Source: Pedobacter nyackensis
Lineage (GTDB): Bacteria; Bacteroidota; Bacteroidia; Sphingobacteriales; Sphingobacteriaceae
DNA length: 64,000 nucleotides
Assembly: GCF_900176505.1 (NCBI RefSeq)
Contig: NZ_FWYB01000001.1
Coordinates: 717,400 to 781,399, forward strand
Direction of reading: 5' to 3'
Each line of letters starts with the position of its first letter. Position 1 is the stretch's first letter. A program made the position numbers and the translations under genes. The notes beneath the pieces are model-generated. The model saw only the letters and a program-made list of their open reading frames with translations. It had not been told where the DNA came from and did not search any database. Below are positions 25,944 through 34,524 of this stretch, piece after piece.

Positions 25944-26978
25944 ATGTTACGTTTTGAACACATAGAATTTTTATGGGCACTGGCATTGATCCCTTTTATG
26001 GTGATCGTGTTTTTGATGGTGCGCAAATGGAAAAAGAAGGCCTTATTATCGCTGGGCGATCCGCATACCGTTCGCAGGATGATGCCCGAAGCTTCTTTAA
26101 GCAGACCGGGACTAAAGTTCGTGCTTTTTGCATTGGCTTATACTTCACTGGTAGTAGGTGCTGCTAACCCCCAAATAGGTACTAAAATGGAAGAAACCAA
26201 AAGGAACGGGGCTGACCTGATGATATTGCTCGACGTGTCGAACAGTATGCTGGCAGGAGATCTGGCACCTAACCGACTGGAGAATGCCAAGCGTGCCATA
26301 TCACAACTGATTGATAATTTACATAATGACCGTATCGGTATCATTATTTTTGCCGGTGAGGCTTACGTGCAATTGCCCATTACAACCGATTATTCGGCCG
26401 CTAAGTTGTTCCTGAACAACATTACTACGGATATCGTTCCTACACAAGGTACTGCCATCGGTGCAGCGATCGACATGGGGATGAAGTCCTTTAATTTTGT
26501 AAACGGTACGAGCAAAGCGATGATTCTGATGACCGATGGAGAGAACCATGAGGACGACGCTGTTTCGGCGGTTAAGCAGGCCAGAGCAAAAGACGTAACC
26601 ATCCATGTGATTGGTTTAGGTACACCAGAGGGCGCACCGCTACCGATATATAGGAATGGTCAGCCGGTGGGTTTTCGTACGGATGAAGCCGGTAAAACTG
26701 TCGTGAGTAAGCTGAATGAAGAAATGTGTAAAGAGATCTCACAAATGGGCAATGGCGTATATGTAAGGGCCAGCAATGCCAACAGTGGTTTAAACATTGT
26801 AATGGATCAGGTGAATAAGATGGAAAAGAAAGGTTACGACAGTAAAATGTTTAAAAACTATGAAGATCGGTTCCAGTTTTTCCTGGGCTTCGCGCTGTTG
26901 TTGCTGGTACTGGAATTCCTGATCTCTAACCGCAGGAATATGAAATTAAGTGAATTGAATTTATTTGAGGTGAGGTAA
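25944..26978 (+). CDS. batB: BatB, VWA-domain membrane protein
   Basis: A 344-residue paralogue of BatA with the same plan: two N-terminal helices (about 8-24 and 57-75), a VWA domain with DLMILLDVSNSMLAGDL (DxSxS metal site) and MILMTDGENHEDDA, and a C-terminal helix (FFLGFALLLLVLEFLI). It lies 4 bp after batA and 1 bp before batC. The two copies probably arose by old duplication; both keep the metal-binding residues. Confidence 0.94.
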   Translation: MLRFEHIEFLWALALIPFMVIVFLMVRKWKKKALLSLGDPHTVRRMMPEASLSRPGLKFVLFALAYTSLVVGAANPQIGTKMEETKRNGADLMILLDVSNSMLAGDLAPNRLENAKRAISQLIDNLHNDRIGIIIFAGEAYVQLPITTDYSAAKLFLNNITTDIVPTQGTAIGAAIDMGMKSFNFVNGTSKAMILMTDGENHEDDAVSAVKQARAKDVTIHVIGLGTPEGAPLPIYRNGQPVGFRTDEAGKTVVSKLNEEMCKEISQMGNGVYVRASNANSGLNIVMDQVNKMEKKGYDSKMFKNYEDRFQFFLGFALLLLVLEFLISNRRNMKLSELNLFEVR

Positions 26979-26979
26979 T

Positions 26980-27744
26980 ATGAAGCAGTTGATCATCATT
27001 ATATATATCGTATTACAAGGTGCCGTTGTTTTTGCCCAGAAGGAGAAGAAATACATCCATAACGGCAATAAGCTTTATCAGCAGCAAAAGTATGCAGAAG
27101 CTGAGGCTAGCTACCGTCAAAGTGTAGAGAAAACAAAAGAATCCGTTGCCGGTAATTTTAACCTGGGTGATGCTTTGTACAAGCAGAAGAAGTTCGAAAA
27201 TGCAGCGCAAAAGTTTACAGAGATTGCCACAACATCTGATAACAAAGCGGTAAAGGCGCAGGCTTATCATAATCTGGGCAATTCCTTATTAGAATCTAAA
27301 AAGCTGGAAGAAAGTATCGAGGCCTATAAAAAGTCTTTGATGAACAACCCTAAAGACGATCAGACGCGTTATAATCTGGCTTATGCGCAGGAAAAACTGA
27401 AGGAGCAGCAGAAGAAAGAGGATAAAAACAAAGACAAGAATAAGGATAAGAAGGACCAGGACAAGAAAGATCAGCAGGATAAAGACAAGCAGAACCAGGA
27501 TAAAAAAGATCAGGATAAGAAGGACCAGAACAAAGATCAGAAAGATAAGGACAAGCAGGACCAGGATAAAAAGGATCAGGATAAGAAAGACCAGCAAGGG
27601 CAGCAACCTCAGCCTGATAAGTTGTCGAAGGAAGATGCAGAGCGCATGCTGGAAGCTTTAAAAAATGAAGAGAAAAACACCCAGGATAAGTTGAAAAACA
27701 AAAAAGCAAAAGGTGTAAAGGGACGTATTGTTAAAGACTGGTAA
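26980..27744 (+). CDS. batC: BatC, TPR protein with charged Lys/Asp/Gln repeat
   Basis: A 254-residue protein with a signal peptide (ends VVFAQ, about 19), three tetratricopeptide repeats (about 28-135: AEASYRQSVEKTKESVAGNF, QAYHNLGNSLLESKKLEESI, KKSLMNNPKDDQTRYNLAYA), then about 75 residues of simple repeat made of DKKDQ and DKNKDK blocks (about 140-215), and a helical end (EEKNTQDKLKNKKAKGVKG). TPR parts bind partners in the Bat complex. The low-complexity part is likely disordered and prone to length change. It follows batB by 1 bp. Confidence 0.92.
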   Translation: MKQLIIIIYIVLQGAVVFAQKEKKYIHNGNKLYQQQKYAEAEASYRQSVEKTKESVAGNFNLGDALYKQKKFENAAQKFTEIATTSDNKAVKAQAYHNLGNSLLESKKLEESIEAYKKSLMNNPKDDQTRYNLAYAQEKLKEQQKKEDKNKDKNKDKKDQDKKDQQDKDKQNQDKKDQDKKDQNKDQKDKDKQDQDKKDQDKKDQQGQQPQPDKLSKEDAERMLEALKNEEKNTQDKLKNKKAKGVKGRIVKDW

Positions 27745-27756
27745 GGGGTTATATTA

Positions 27757-29571
27757 ATGAACATGAGATATTATTTATTGACGGTATTGCTGTTATGGTC
27801 GGCCATTGGTTTTGGCCAGGCCGGAAAAGTTACCGCCTCTGTAAGTTCAAACCAGGTAGCTACAGGTGAGCAGTTTGAAATTATTTTTTCTACAACGGGG
27901 AATCCGGAATCTTTTGATCCGCCTGCATTTACTGGTTTTCAGGTGGTTGGCGGACCCAATCAATCTTCCAGCTACACCTCTGTTAATGGACAAACTACAG
28001 CGAGTATTTCTGTGGGCTATGTGTTGGTTGCGGTAAAGGAAGGGGAGTATATCATTGGGCCGGCAACGATGTTGTTTGGTGGCAAGGCTGCTAAGTCTAA
28101 CTCTGTAAAGATGAAGGTGACCAAGGGTAGGACTGTACCTCAGCAACAGGGTCAATCAGCTGCTTCCGGACAAGGTCCAAGAGCTTCGGCTGGTAATTCA
28201 TCAGATATTTCGAAGCAGTTGTTTATGCGTGCTGTGGCCAGTAAAACCAATGTATACCAGGGCGAGCAGATTGCGGTAACTTATAAGTTATATACCAATA
28301 TTGGTATCGTGGGCAACGCACCAGAAAAACTACCTGATTTTAATGGTTTCTGGAGTCAGGAGATTAAGAACAACCAGGGGCAAATAGATTGGAAAGAGGA
28401 AGTATATAACGGACAAAGATACCATGTTGCGATGCTGAGGGAAGTGATCTTATTTCCTGAGCGCTTTGGTAAGTTGACATTGGATCCTCTGATCATGAGT
28501 TTTGTGGTGCGTAAAAAGTCACCCTCAAATGATCCTATAGAAGATTTCTTTGGTGGCGGGTCGTATGAAGACCTGACTTATAAGATTAAAACTGCTCCGG
28601 TAACCATCAATGTAAAACAATTGCCGGAGGCAGGTAAGCCAGAGGGTTTTGGCGGTGCGGTTGGGCAGTTTGCTATTGCGTCTTCGGTGGATAAGTCGTC
28701 ACTTAGAGCTAACGAGGCTTTAAATTACAACCTTAAAATCAAGGGTTCAGGAAACCTGAAGCTATTGAATGCACCGGTGGTGAATTTCCCGGCAGATCTC
28801 GAAAAGTATGATCCTAAGATCAACGATAAGATTACTGAGACCATGAACGGCGTTTCGGGTAGTAGGGAGTACAGCTATTTGCTAATTCCAAGGCATGAGG
28901 GAAATTATACCATCGAGCCTTTAAAGTTCTCTTATTTTAATCCTTCAACGCAAAAGTACGTTACTTTAACTACCGGATCATTTGACCTGAAAGTAGCCAA
29001 AGGCGCACCGGGCTCCAATGTTACAGCTTATGCTTCGGGTCAGAAGGATATTAAAATGCTGGCTAAGGATATCGCTTATATTAAAACTAAGGTATCTGAT
29101 TTGCATCAGACGGATGACGTATTTTACGGATCAGTAGCTTATTATACCTTATTGTGCTTAGGTCCGCTATTGTTTATTGGTGCTTTTGTTTATCGCAAAC
29201 AGTACAGGGAAAACAACCGCGATCAGGTAAAAGTGAAAGGCAGAAATGCCAATAAGGTGGCGGCTAAACATTTGGCCAGTGCTCAAAAGCAATTGCAGGG
29301 CGGTGATAAGAAACTGTTTTACCAGGATGTTTATAAAGGCTTGTACCAATACCTGAGCGATAAGTTTAATATCCCAGCTGCGGAATTGAACAAGGAAAAT
29401 ATCAGTGAGCAGTTGAATGCTGCGGGGATTAAGGAAGCCTTGATCAACCAGCTGACCGAAACGCTTGACTTGTGCGAAATGGCACGTTATGCACCGGTTT
29501 CAGGAATTTCGGATCAGGAAGTATTTGATAAAGCTAAAAATATCATTAATGAGATTGAAGATCATGCGTAA
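27757..29571 (+). CDS. batD: BatD, oxygen-tolerance family membrane protein
   Basis: A 604-residue protein: signal peptide (ends GFGQA, about 22), several immunoglobulin-like beta domains through about residue 440 (ASVSSNQVATGEQFEIIFST; a second unit SKTNVYQGEQIAVTYKLYTN), one transmembrane helix near 461-478 (YYTLLCLGPLLFIGAFVY) and a helical cytoplasmic tail. This is the BatD layout. A Gln/Ser/Gly-rich linker lies near 125-150. Its last 8 bases overlap the batE start, so translation is coupled. Confidence 0.93.
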   Translation: MNMRYYLLTVLLLWSAIGFGQAGKVTASVSSNQVATGEQFEIIFSTTGNPESFDPPAFTGFQVVGGPNQSSSYTSVNGQTTASISVGYVLVAVKEGEYIIGPATMLFGGKAAKSNSVKMKVTKGRTVPQQQGQSAASGQGPRASAGNSSDISKQLFMRAVASKTNVYQGEQIAVTYKLYTNIGIVGNAPEKLPDFNGFWSQEIKNNQGQIDWKEEVYNGQRYHVAMLREVILFPERFGKLTLDPLIMSFVVRKKSPSNDPIEDFFGGGSYEDLTYKIKTAPVTINVKQLPEAGKPEGFGGAVGQFAIASSVDKSSLRANEALNYNLKIKGSGNLKLLNAPVVNFPADLEKYDPKINDKITETMNGVSGSREYSYLLIPRHEGNYTIEPLKFSYFNPSTQKYVTLTTGSFDLKVAKGAPGSNVTAYASGQKDIKMLAKDIAYIKTKVSDLHQTDDVFYGSVAYYTLLCLGPLLFIGAFVYRKQYRENNRDQVKVKGRNANKVAAKHLASAQKQLQGGDKKLFYQDVYKGLYQYLSDKFNIPAAELNKENISEQLNAAGIKEALINQLTETLDLCEMARYAPVSGISDQEVFDKAKNIINEIEDHA

Positions 29572-30340
29572 TCTTTTAAAATATAGTTTGTGTGTATGGC
29601 TGTTGCTGTTGGCTATACCGTTTTGCGTAACAGCGAAAGAGATCAATGCTGAGACATTGCTTAAACAGGGGAATGAGGCTTATGCCAGAAATCGGTTTGA
29701 AGATGCTGCTGCGGCTTATAAGCAGGTGTTGGATGCCGGATATCAATCGGCAGCGGTTTATTTTAACCTGGGTAATGCCAATTACAAGTTGTCGGAAATG
29801 CCGGAGGCCATTTTAAATTATGAGAAGGCTTTGAAGTTGAGTCCGGGTGATGACGAGATTCAATTGAATTTGCAATTGGCAAATATGAAGATAACGGATA
29901 AGATTGAAGCGGTGCCAGAGTTTTTTCTGACTAAGTGGTGGAAGGGGTTTGTCTTCTTCTTTCCGTTGAGTACGCTTTCGGTGCTTACAGTTGTTTGCTT
30001 TATTCTGGGCTTTGTTGCACTAATTGCTTATCTGTTTTTAATTGCCGTAGGACCTAAAAAGATTGCTTTTTATATTGGAATAAGTGTGTTGTCGCTGGGT
30101 TTGATTTTTATGATTATGGCCTCGGCACAATCTAACTATCTGCATGGCCAGGAGCAAGGTATTGTTTTTAGCGGCGCCGCGGATGTAAAAGGTGGTCCGG
30201 ATGCTAAGCAAAAGACTTTGTTTGTGATCCATGCAGGAACTAAAGTGAGCATTGTAGAAAATGAGGGAGACTGGATTAAGGTTACTTTGGCTAATGGTAA
30301 TGGGGGCTGGATTAAGCTAGCTGATATTAAAGCGATCTAA
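29564..30340 (+). CDS. batE: BatE, TPR and SH3-like membrane protein
   Basis: A 258-residue protein from ATG 29564 (MRNLLKYSL), chosen because it gives a proper signal helix and an 8-bp coupled overlap with batD; longer in-frame starts inside batD lack support. After the signal come TPR units (about 25-110: LLKQGNEAYARNRFEDAAAA, SAAVYFNLGNANYKLSEMPE), two membrane helices (about 130-175) and a C-terminal bacterial SH3-like domain (HAGTKVSIVENEGDWIKVTL). It is the last gene of the operon; its 3' end overlaps the convergent Xre gene by 24 bp. Confidence 0.92.
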   Translation: MRNLLKYSLCVWLLLLAIPFCVTAKEINAETLLKQGNEAYARNRFEDAAAAYKQVLDAGYQSAAVYFNLGNANYKLSEMPEAILNYEKALKLSPGDDEIQLNLQLANMKITDKIEAVPEFFLTKWWKGFVFFFPLSTLSVLTVVCFILGFVALIAYLFLIAVGPKKIAFYIGISVLSLGLIFMIMASAQSNYLHGQEQGIVFSGAADVKGGPDAKQKTLFVIHAGTKVSIVENEGDWIKVTLANGNGGWIKLADIKAI

Positions 30341-30802
30341 GCTTTTAAACTCCAGATCTTGCATACTGATATTTAAAAGTTTGTGGATTGTGGTTAAATC
30401 GTTTAAGGTAAAAGACTCGATTCCGTTGATGAGTTCGGACATATAGGTTTCACTGGTATGTCCTAAAATCATTCCTAACTGTTTTTGGGTTAACTTTTTC
30501 TCTTTAAGTTTGGATGTGATTAATTGTTTACGATGCATGGTGAATTTGTTTTCACGTTCAGCAATTAGTTCGGCCAAATCGTTTTCCTCAACTTGTTGAG
30601 TGGTGATTTCTGCTTTAACCCAATGCTTATCTTCATAAGCCATGATAATATCTTGTAGCATTTTTTTTTGCTCGATAAATTCCGGATGATCTTTAACGAA
30701 TAATCTCAATCTACGGTACATGATTGATGCCCTTTCAAGCTCTAGTTCTGAGTTTAATAACCCCTTTTCAATGATCTTTTTTAAACCAAGTTGTGAATCC
30801 AT
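30317..30802 (-). CDS. Xre/HigA-like helix-turn-helix protein, no toxin partner
   Basis: A 161-residue protein. The N-terminal ~95 residues are helical (LELERASIMYRRLRLFVKDH; MLQDIIMAYEDKHW). The C-terminal HTH reads LKEKKLTQKQLGMILGHTSE...YMSELINGIESFTLNDLTTI, typical of HigA-type antitoxins and Xre repressors. No small toxin gene lies on either side, and the 98 bp upstream to the sigma gene holds nothing, so it may be an orphan antitoxin or a plain repressor. Its 3' end overlaps the end of batE by 24 bp on the other strand. Confidence 0.8.
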   Translation of the reverse strand: MDSQLGLKKIIEKGLLNSELELERASIMYRRLRLFVKDHPEFIEQKKMLQDIIMAYEDKHWVKAEITTQQVEENDLAELIAERENKFTMHRKQLITSKLKEKKLTQKQLGMILGHTSETYMSELINGIESFTLNDLTTIHKLLNISMQDLEFKSLDRFNIS

Positions 30803-30900
30803 TTCTCTGCGTTTTAATGAGTATTGTAAGTCTAAGCGCTTTTATTGGATTACTGGTAAAAAAACAGAACATTTTTAGGTAACAGATCAGTGGTCGTCGA

Positions 30901-32157
30901 CTAGTGGGATGTCTTTTTGTTATATAGCCGCTCTATTTCTTTGGTAAGTGTTTGTTTCTCGGTTTTGGACTTTGTCAGTTTAATAGCCTGCCCGTAGTGA
31001 CTTATAGCCTTTTCAATATCTTGATCAGCATATAAGTAACCTAATAGTTGGTGGTAGTAATTGCTTTCGTTCGGATTTAGTTTTTCAGCCTCAGAAATGG
31101 CCTTTTCATTTCCATAAACCTTAGCGAAGGCAAATATTCTGTTCAATGCAATTACGGGTGAGGACTCCATAAGCATAAGCTGATCGTATAATTGCAAAAT
31201 ATGCTGCCATTTACTTTCATCATCAGGTGTGGTGTGCCAATAGGCGATGCCTGCTTCCAAATGATATTTTGAAATTTCATTTCCATCGAAAGCATTTACC
31301 AGATAATAATTACCTCTCTCCATCAGGGATTTATCCCACAATTTTTTGTCCTGTTGTTCGTAAACAATGGCTTCGCCCTTATTATTGATCCTTGCATCTA
31401 ACCGTGAGCTTTGGAAGCACATTAAAGCCAGCAATGCATTTGATTTTGGTGTATTGGTCAGGGGATTTTCTATTAGCATAAGGGTAAGCCTCACCGCTTC
31501 CGAACAAAGTTCCTTCCGTATCAATTGATTGTTCGTTTTTGAAAAATAGCCTTCGTTAAAGAGCAGATATAAAGTTTTTAAAACCGTTTCCACTCTTGAT
31601 TTTATATCCGTTTCAGTTAAACTGTTGAGCTGGAAACTATCGTTCCGGAGGTTTGTTCTGGCTCTGAGCAGCCGTTTTTTTATGGTTTCAGGTTTTGCTA
31701 AAAATGCATTGGCAATTTCTTCCACACTAAAGCCGCAAAGGATCTGAAGTGCCAGACAAATTTGCGCTTCGGCTGAATTTGCAGGATTACAAACCGCAAA
31801 AATCATGGCAAGCTGGCTATCTGCAATGTGTTGGTTATCAAATTCGAACTGTTGTTCTTCCTGAATTTTTCCGGTCGACAATTCGTTTTTGATCTGGCTT
31901 TCAAAAATAGAAAGATGTTTAAAGTAGTCTTTGGTTTTATTCCTGGCCACTGTATAGAGCCAGGCCGCAGGCTTTTTGGGGATCCCGTTAATCGCCCAGT
32001 TTTCAGATGCTTTTAAAAAAGTTTCGCTGGCAATATCTTCGGCAATTTCAATATGCTTCAAGCCAAAATGACGGCACAATACAGCCGTCATTTTCGCGTA
32101 CTCCTGCCGGAATAAATGGGGCAAAAGTTCCTGGAGCGAATTTGCCTCTTCCTCCAT
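30901..32157 (-). CDS. ECF sigma factor with C-terminal TPR region (SigJ/ECF42 type)
   Basis: A 418-residue protein. Residues 1-170 carry sigma region 2 (HIEIAEDIASETFLKASENW, WLYTVARNKTKDYFKH) and region 4 (LCGFSVEEIANAFLAKPETI, KKRLLRARTNLR). The C-terminal ~240 residues are helical with TPR-like text (YYHQLLGYLYADQDIEKAIS). This sigma plus long C-terminal extension is the form named SigJ-like or ECF42, which is normally paired with a YCII/DGPF protein. That partner gene is directly upstream, sharing one base (stop and start overlap as TAATG at 32155-32159). Confidence 0.9.
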   Translation of the reverse strand: MEEEANSLQELLPHLFRQEYAKMTAVLCRHFGLKHIEIAEDIASETFLKASENWAINGIPKKPAAWLYTVARNKTKDYFKHLSIFESQIKNELSTGKIQEEQQFEFDNQHIADSQLAMIFAVCNPANSAEAQICLALQILCGFSVEEIANAFLAKPETIKKRLLRARTNLRNDSFQLNSLTETDIKSRVETVLKTLYLLFNEGYFSKTNNQLIRKELCSEAVRLTLMLIENPLTNTPKSNALLALMCFQSSRLDARINNKGEAIVYEQQDKKLWDKSLMERGNYYLVNAFDGNEISKYHLEAGIAYWHTTPDDESKWQHILQLYDQLMLMESSPVIALNRIFAFAKVYGNEKAISEAEKLNPNESNYYHQLLGYLYADQDIEKAISHYGQAIKLTKSKTEKQTLTKEIERLYNKKTSH

Positions 32158-32495
32158 TAACTAAGTTTTAATAGCTCCCTTACTTCAATATTCCCGCCGA
32201 TTTTAAAAATGGGATTACTTTTCGCCAGTTCAACGGCTTCCTCAATGGTATCGGTTTTTACAATGATATAGCCGCTGATAAATTCCTTGATCTCGGTGTA
32301 AGGTCCGTCAGTGACCACATTGTCGGCGTGTACAGACATTGCACTTCCCGGAATTGGTAAGAGTGTGTTTCCCTTATCAACTAATTTGTTCTGAGCTACA
32401 ATCCCGGCAAGCCAGTTCATCCTTTCCTGCATTTGTTCAGGAGAAGGTTTAAAATTGATGTCGTTTATTCTGAAAATTAATGCGAATTCTTTCAT
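32157..32495 (-). CDS. YCII-related (DGPF) protein, partner of the ECF sigma factor
   Basis: A 112-residue protein from ATG 32495 (MKEFALIFRIND); a longer reading frame exists upstream but would run into the azoreductase gene. The DGPYTEIKEFISGYIIVKTD stretch is the DGPF signature of the YCII superfamily. Such proteins accompany ECF42 sigma factors and are predicted small enzymes or sensors; function is not established. It lies 22 bp downstream of the azoreductase stop and 1 bp overlaps the sigma gene. Confidence 0.9.
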   Translation of the reverse strand: MKEFALIFRINDINFKPSPEQMQERMNWLAGIVAQNKLVDKGNTLLPIPGSAMSVHADNVVTDGPYTEIKEFISGYIIVKTDTIEEAVELAKSNPIFKIGGNIEVRELLKLS

Positions 32496-32517
32496 GTGGA
32501 TTAAATTTATCGATATT

Positions 32518-33111
32518 TTAGATATTTCTGCAAATTTCGTCGTAGTCGACCGTAAAGCCCGGTCTTTTGGTTCCTTCAATAATTAAGGATTTAATATTAT
32601 TGATCCCTATGTATTTCAGTATGGCGCTAAGGTGATTCACGATGTAGTCGTTAACTGGGTTGAATTCATTATTATAACTTCCCCCTGCTGTTATTGCAAG
32701 GTATACCGTCTTATCGGCCAATAATCCAATTCGCGTTCCATCTGCCTGATAGGTAATCGTCTGTCCTAGCCTAACGATCTGATCGATATAAGCTTTTAAA
32801 GTTGCATGTATTCCAAAATTATACATTGGTGCGCCTAATATTACAATATCAGCATGCTTAATTTCTCGTAGTATGGTATCAGAATAGCCTAATTTTTCTT
32901 TTTCCTCATCACTTATGTCTTGCTCATTTTTAAAAGAGGCCAAAATATGTGCGCTATCCAGGTAAGGTGGATTGTCGTTTACCAGGTTTCGTTCGGTAAT
33001 TTTACTTCCTGGATGCTTTAATGCCAGTTGCTTAATAATAGCGTTTCCAAGTTTAATGCTGTGAGAATAGTTCCCCATAGGACTGGAAATAATGTGTAGT
33101 ATCTGTTTCAT
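32518..33111 (-). CDS. azoR: FMN-dependent NADH:quinone oxidoreductase/azoreductase
   Basis: A 197-residue flavodoxin-like enzyme from ATG 33111 (MKQILHIISSPMGNYSHS); an extended frame with 12 more residues starts 33147. The FMN-phosphate loop SSPMGNYSHS and the flavin-binding GAPMYNFGIHATLKAYIDQI are the azoreductase marks. It reduces quinones or azo dyes with NADH. It heads a same-strand cluster with the YCII and ECF genes (22-bp gap), a common arrangement suggesting response to electrophile stress; that is inference. Confidence 0.85.
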   Translation of the reverse strand: MKQILHIISSPMGNYSHSIKLGNAIIKQLALKHPGSKITERNLVNDNPPYLDSAHILASFKNEQDISDEEKEKLGYSDTILREIKHADIVILGAPMYNFGIHATLKAYIDQIVRLGQTITYQADGTRIGLLADKTVYLAITAGGSYNNEFNPVNDYIVNHLSAILKYIGINNIKSLIIEGTKRPGFTVDYDEICRNI

Positions 33112-33219
33112 TGTTTTTTTGATCCTATGACGATTAGGATTTATCAATGGGGACAGTTTTTTGATGTCGATTTTTTACAATTCTGTAAACTATTAAAAAC
33201 GGATTTTTGTAGCTAAAAA

Positions 33220-33723
33220 ATGAAAACACCTATCACACGTTTATTTTATCTGATCGTTTTAGTCGGTTTTTCGTCTGTTGTAAATGGGCAGGAAAAGCCG
33301 GTGAAACTCAGTAAAGAATTGAAGGAAGCGCTGGAACAGCGTTACTCGACAGACCAGCAAACGGCTAAAACGCAGAGATTCATTTACAATAAAATGGAGT
33401 GGAAAAAATCCTGGATAGGCGTAAAGTATACCGACTTGCTTAAAAGCTGGGGGGCGCCTACCAAAGCTTTTCCAAGTGGCGATGGGGGACAGGTTGTAGT
33501 ATATGAAAAGATAAGCAATTATGCTGGAGGGAGCTACAAGCCGGGCTACCTTACCACAGCTATTAACGGTGTTGGACAAAGAGTGATAACCGGGAGCAAA
33601 CAAGCAGAGGATACCAGATGGGCGAGCCAATATGTAGAATTAACTACACTTTTAGTAGGCAAAGACAATTTAATACAAAGCATAGATCAGAAAACCACGC
33701 ACAGTCAGGCCGGTAATCAATAA
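33220..33723 (+). CDS. Secreted protein of unknown function
   Basis: A 167-residue protein with a signal peptide ending VNGQ (about 24). The middle part (KKSWIGVKYTDLLKSWGAPT; VVVYEKISNYAGGSYKPGYL) is mixed alpha/beta and recalls small periplasmic lipoprotein-like domains, but no family is recognised. It begins 108 bp after the divergent azoreductase start and 18 bp before the next secreted-protein gene, so the two probably form one unit. Confidence 0.6.
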   Translation: MKTPITRLFYLIVLVGFSSVVNGQEKPVKLSKELKEALEQRYSTDQQTAKTQRFIYNKMEWKKSWIGVKYTDLLKSWGAPTKAFPSGDGGQVVVYEKISNYAGGSYKPGYLTTAINGVGQRVITGSKQAEDTRWASQYVELTTLLVGKDNLIQSIDQKTTHSQAGNQ

Positions 33724-33741
33724 GTTAAAATACACCTTAAG

Positions 33742-34461
33742 ATGAAATTTCAAAAAGCAATATTAACACTCGTTTTGATCGCTGTAGTACACTTTGGCCA
33801 GGCTCAGGGGAGGTACTTTGAGGCCGTATGCGAAAAATCAACAGGAAATCTGTTCGGCGATAATCTTTTTGGTTATATCAGACCCCTGAATAAGCAGCCT
33901 GCTATCACTTTCCAGCTCACCAATAAAAGTAAAAGTAAAGCGGAGCTGATGAAGCTGTTGCAGAGTTATCTTAAAAGTCGCCCGGCTCTTAAAGTTGAGG
34001 AGGTTGTAAATGGTGAGGGGGCTTACATCTGTTATAGGGATTTTGCCAGCATTGGCGATAAAAGCAAATGCTATGCTGATCTCAGCGGCCTTACCTATGT
34101 TTACGCTGTTCCTTTAGATGATATGATAAAAATACGCATTGGGCTGACTTCAAAAATTTATGCTACGCTTAATGATGCAAAATTGCAGATCAGCCCTTCG
34201 GGCACTGTTGTTTCTGATAACGATGTGCCTTTTGGCGATTACAAATATGTACAGCCTGGCGGATATAAAACCGGAAATACCGGTGGTTTGATCGGCAAGA
34301 TAAAGGAAAAGACCAAATCACCAGGCCTAGCTTATCCTGATAGTATTTTCGATGCTGAAGGAAATGTAGTTAACCCGGTTAACAAACAAATCATTGAAGC
34401 ATTTTACGATGGCTATATCAATGATTTAAAAAAGTTCCTCGACGAAAATTTCAAGAAGTAA
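33742..34461 (+). CDS. Secreted protein of unknown function
   Basis: A 239-residue protein with a signal peptide (MKFQKAILTLVLIAVVHFGQAQ). Two cysteine-bearing stretches (EAVCEKSTG, YICYRDFASIGDKSKCYADL) are followed by a beta-rich part and a Gly-rich segment (VQPGGYKTGNTGGLIGKIKE), then a helical end (DGYINDLKKFLDENFKK). Family not recognised. It follows the previous secreted-protein gene by 18 bp and precedes an AraC-type regulator by 63 bp. Confidence 0.6.
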   Translation: MKFQKAILTLVLIAVVHFGQAQGRYFEAVCEKSTGNLFGDNLFGYIRPLNKQPAITFQLTNKSKSKAELMKLLQSYLKSRPALKVEEVVNGEGAYICYRDFASIGDKSKCYADLSGLTYVYAVPLDDMIKIRIGLTSKIYATLNDAKLQISPSGTVVSDNDVPFGDYKYVQPGGYKTGNTGGLIGKIKEKTKSPGLAYPDSIFDAEGNVVNPVNKQIIEAFYDGYINDLKKFLDENFKK

Positions 34462-34524
34462 TTGCGAATCAGATGCGTTAAATTTCTATTTTTACCAGAC
34501 CTATAGATCTTTAAAAAAGCATAA

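Noticed and set aside
27289..27606. 105-residue Leu/Ile/Val-rich membrane protein antisense to batC
   Set aside because: It is the reverse reading of the DKKDQ simple repeat and has no independent support.
29465..29563. Longer start for batE
   Set aside because: It lies inside batD and gives a basic non-signal leader; ATG 29564 gives a proper signal helix.
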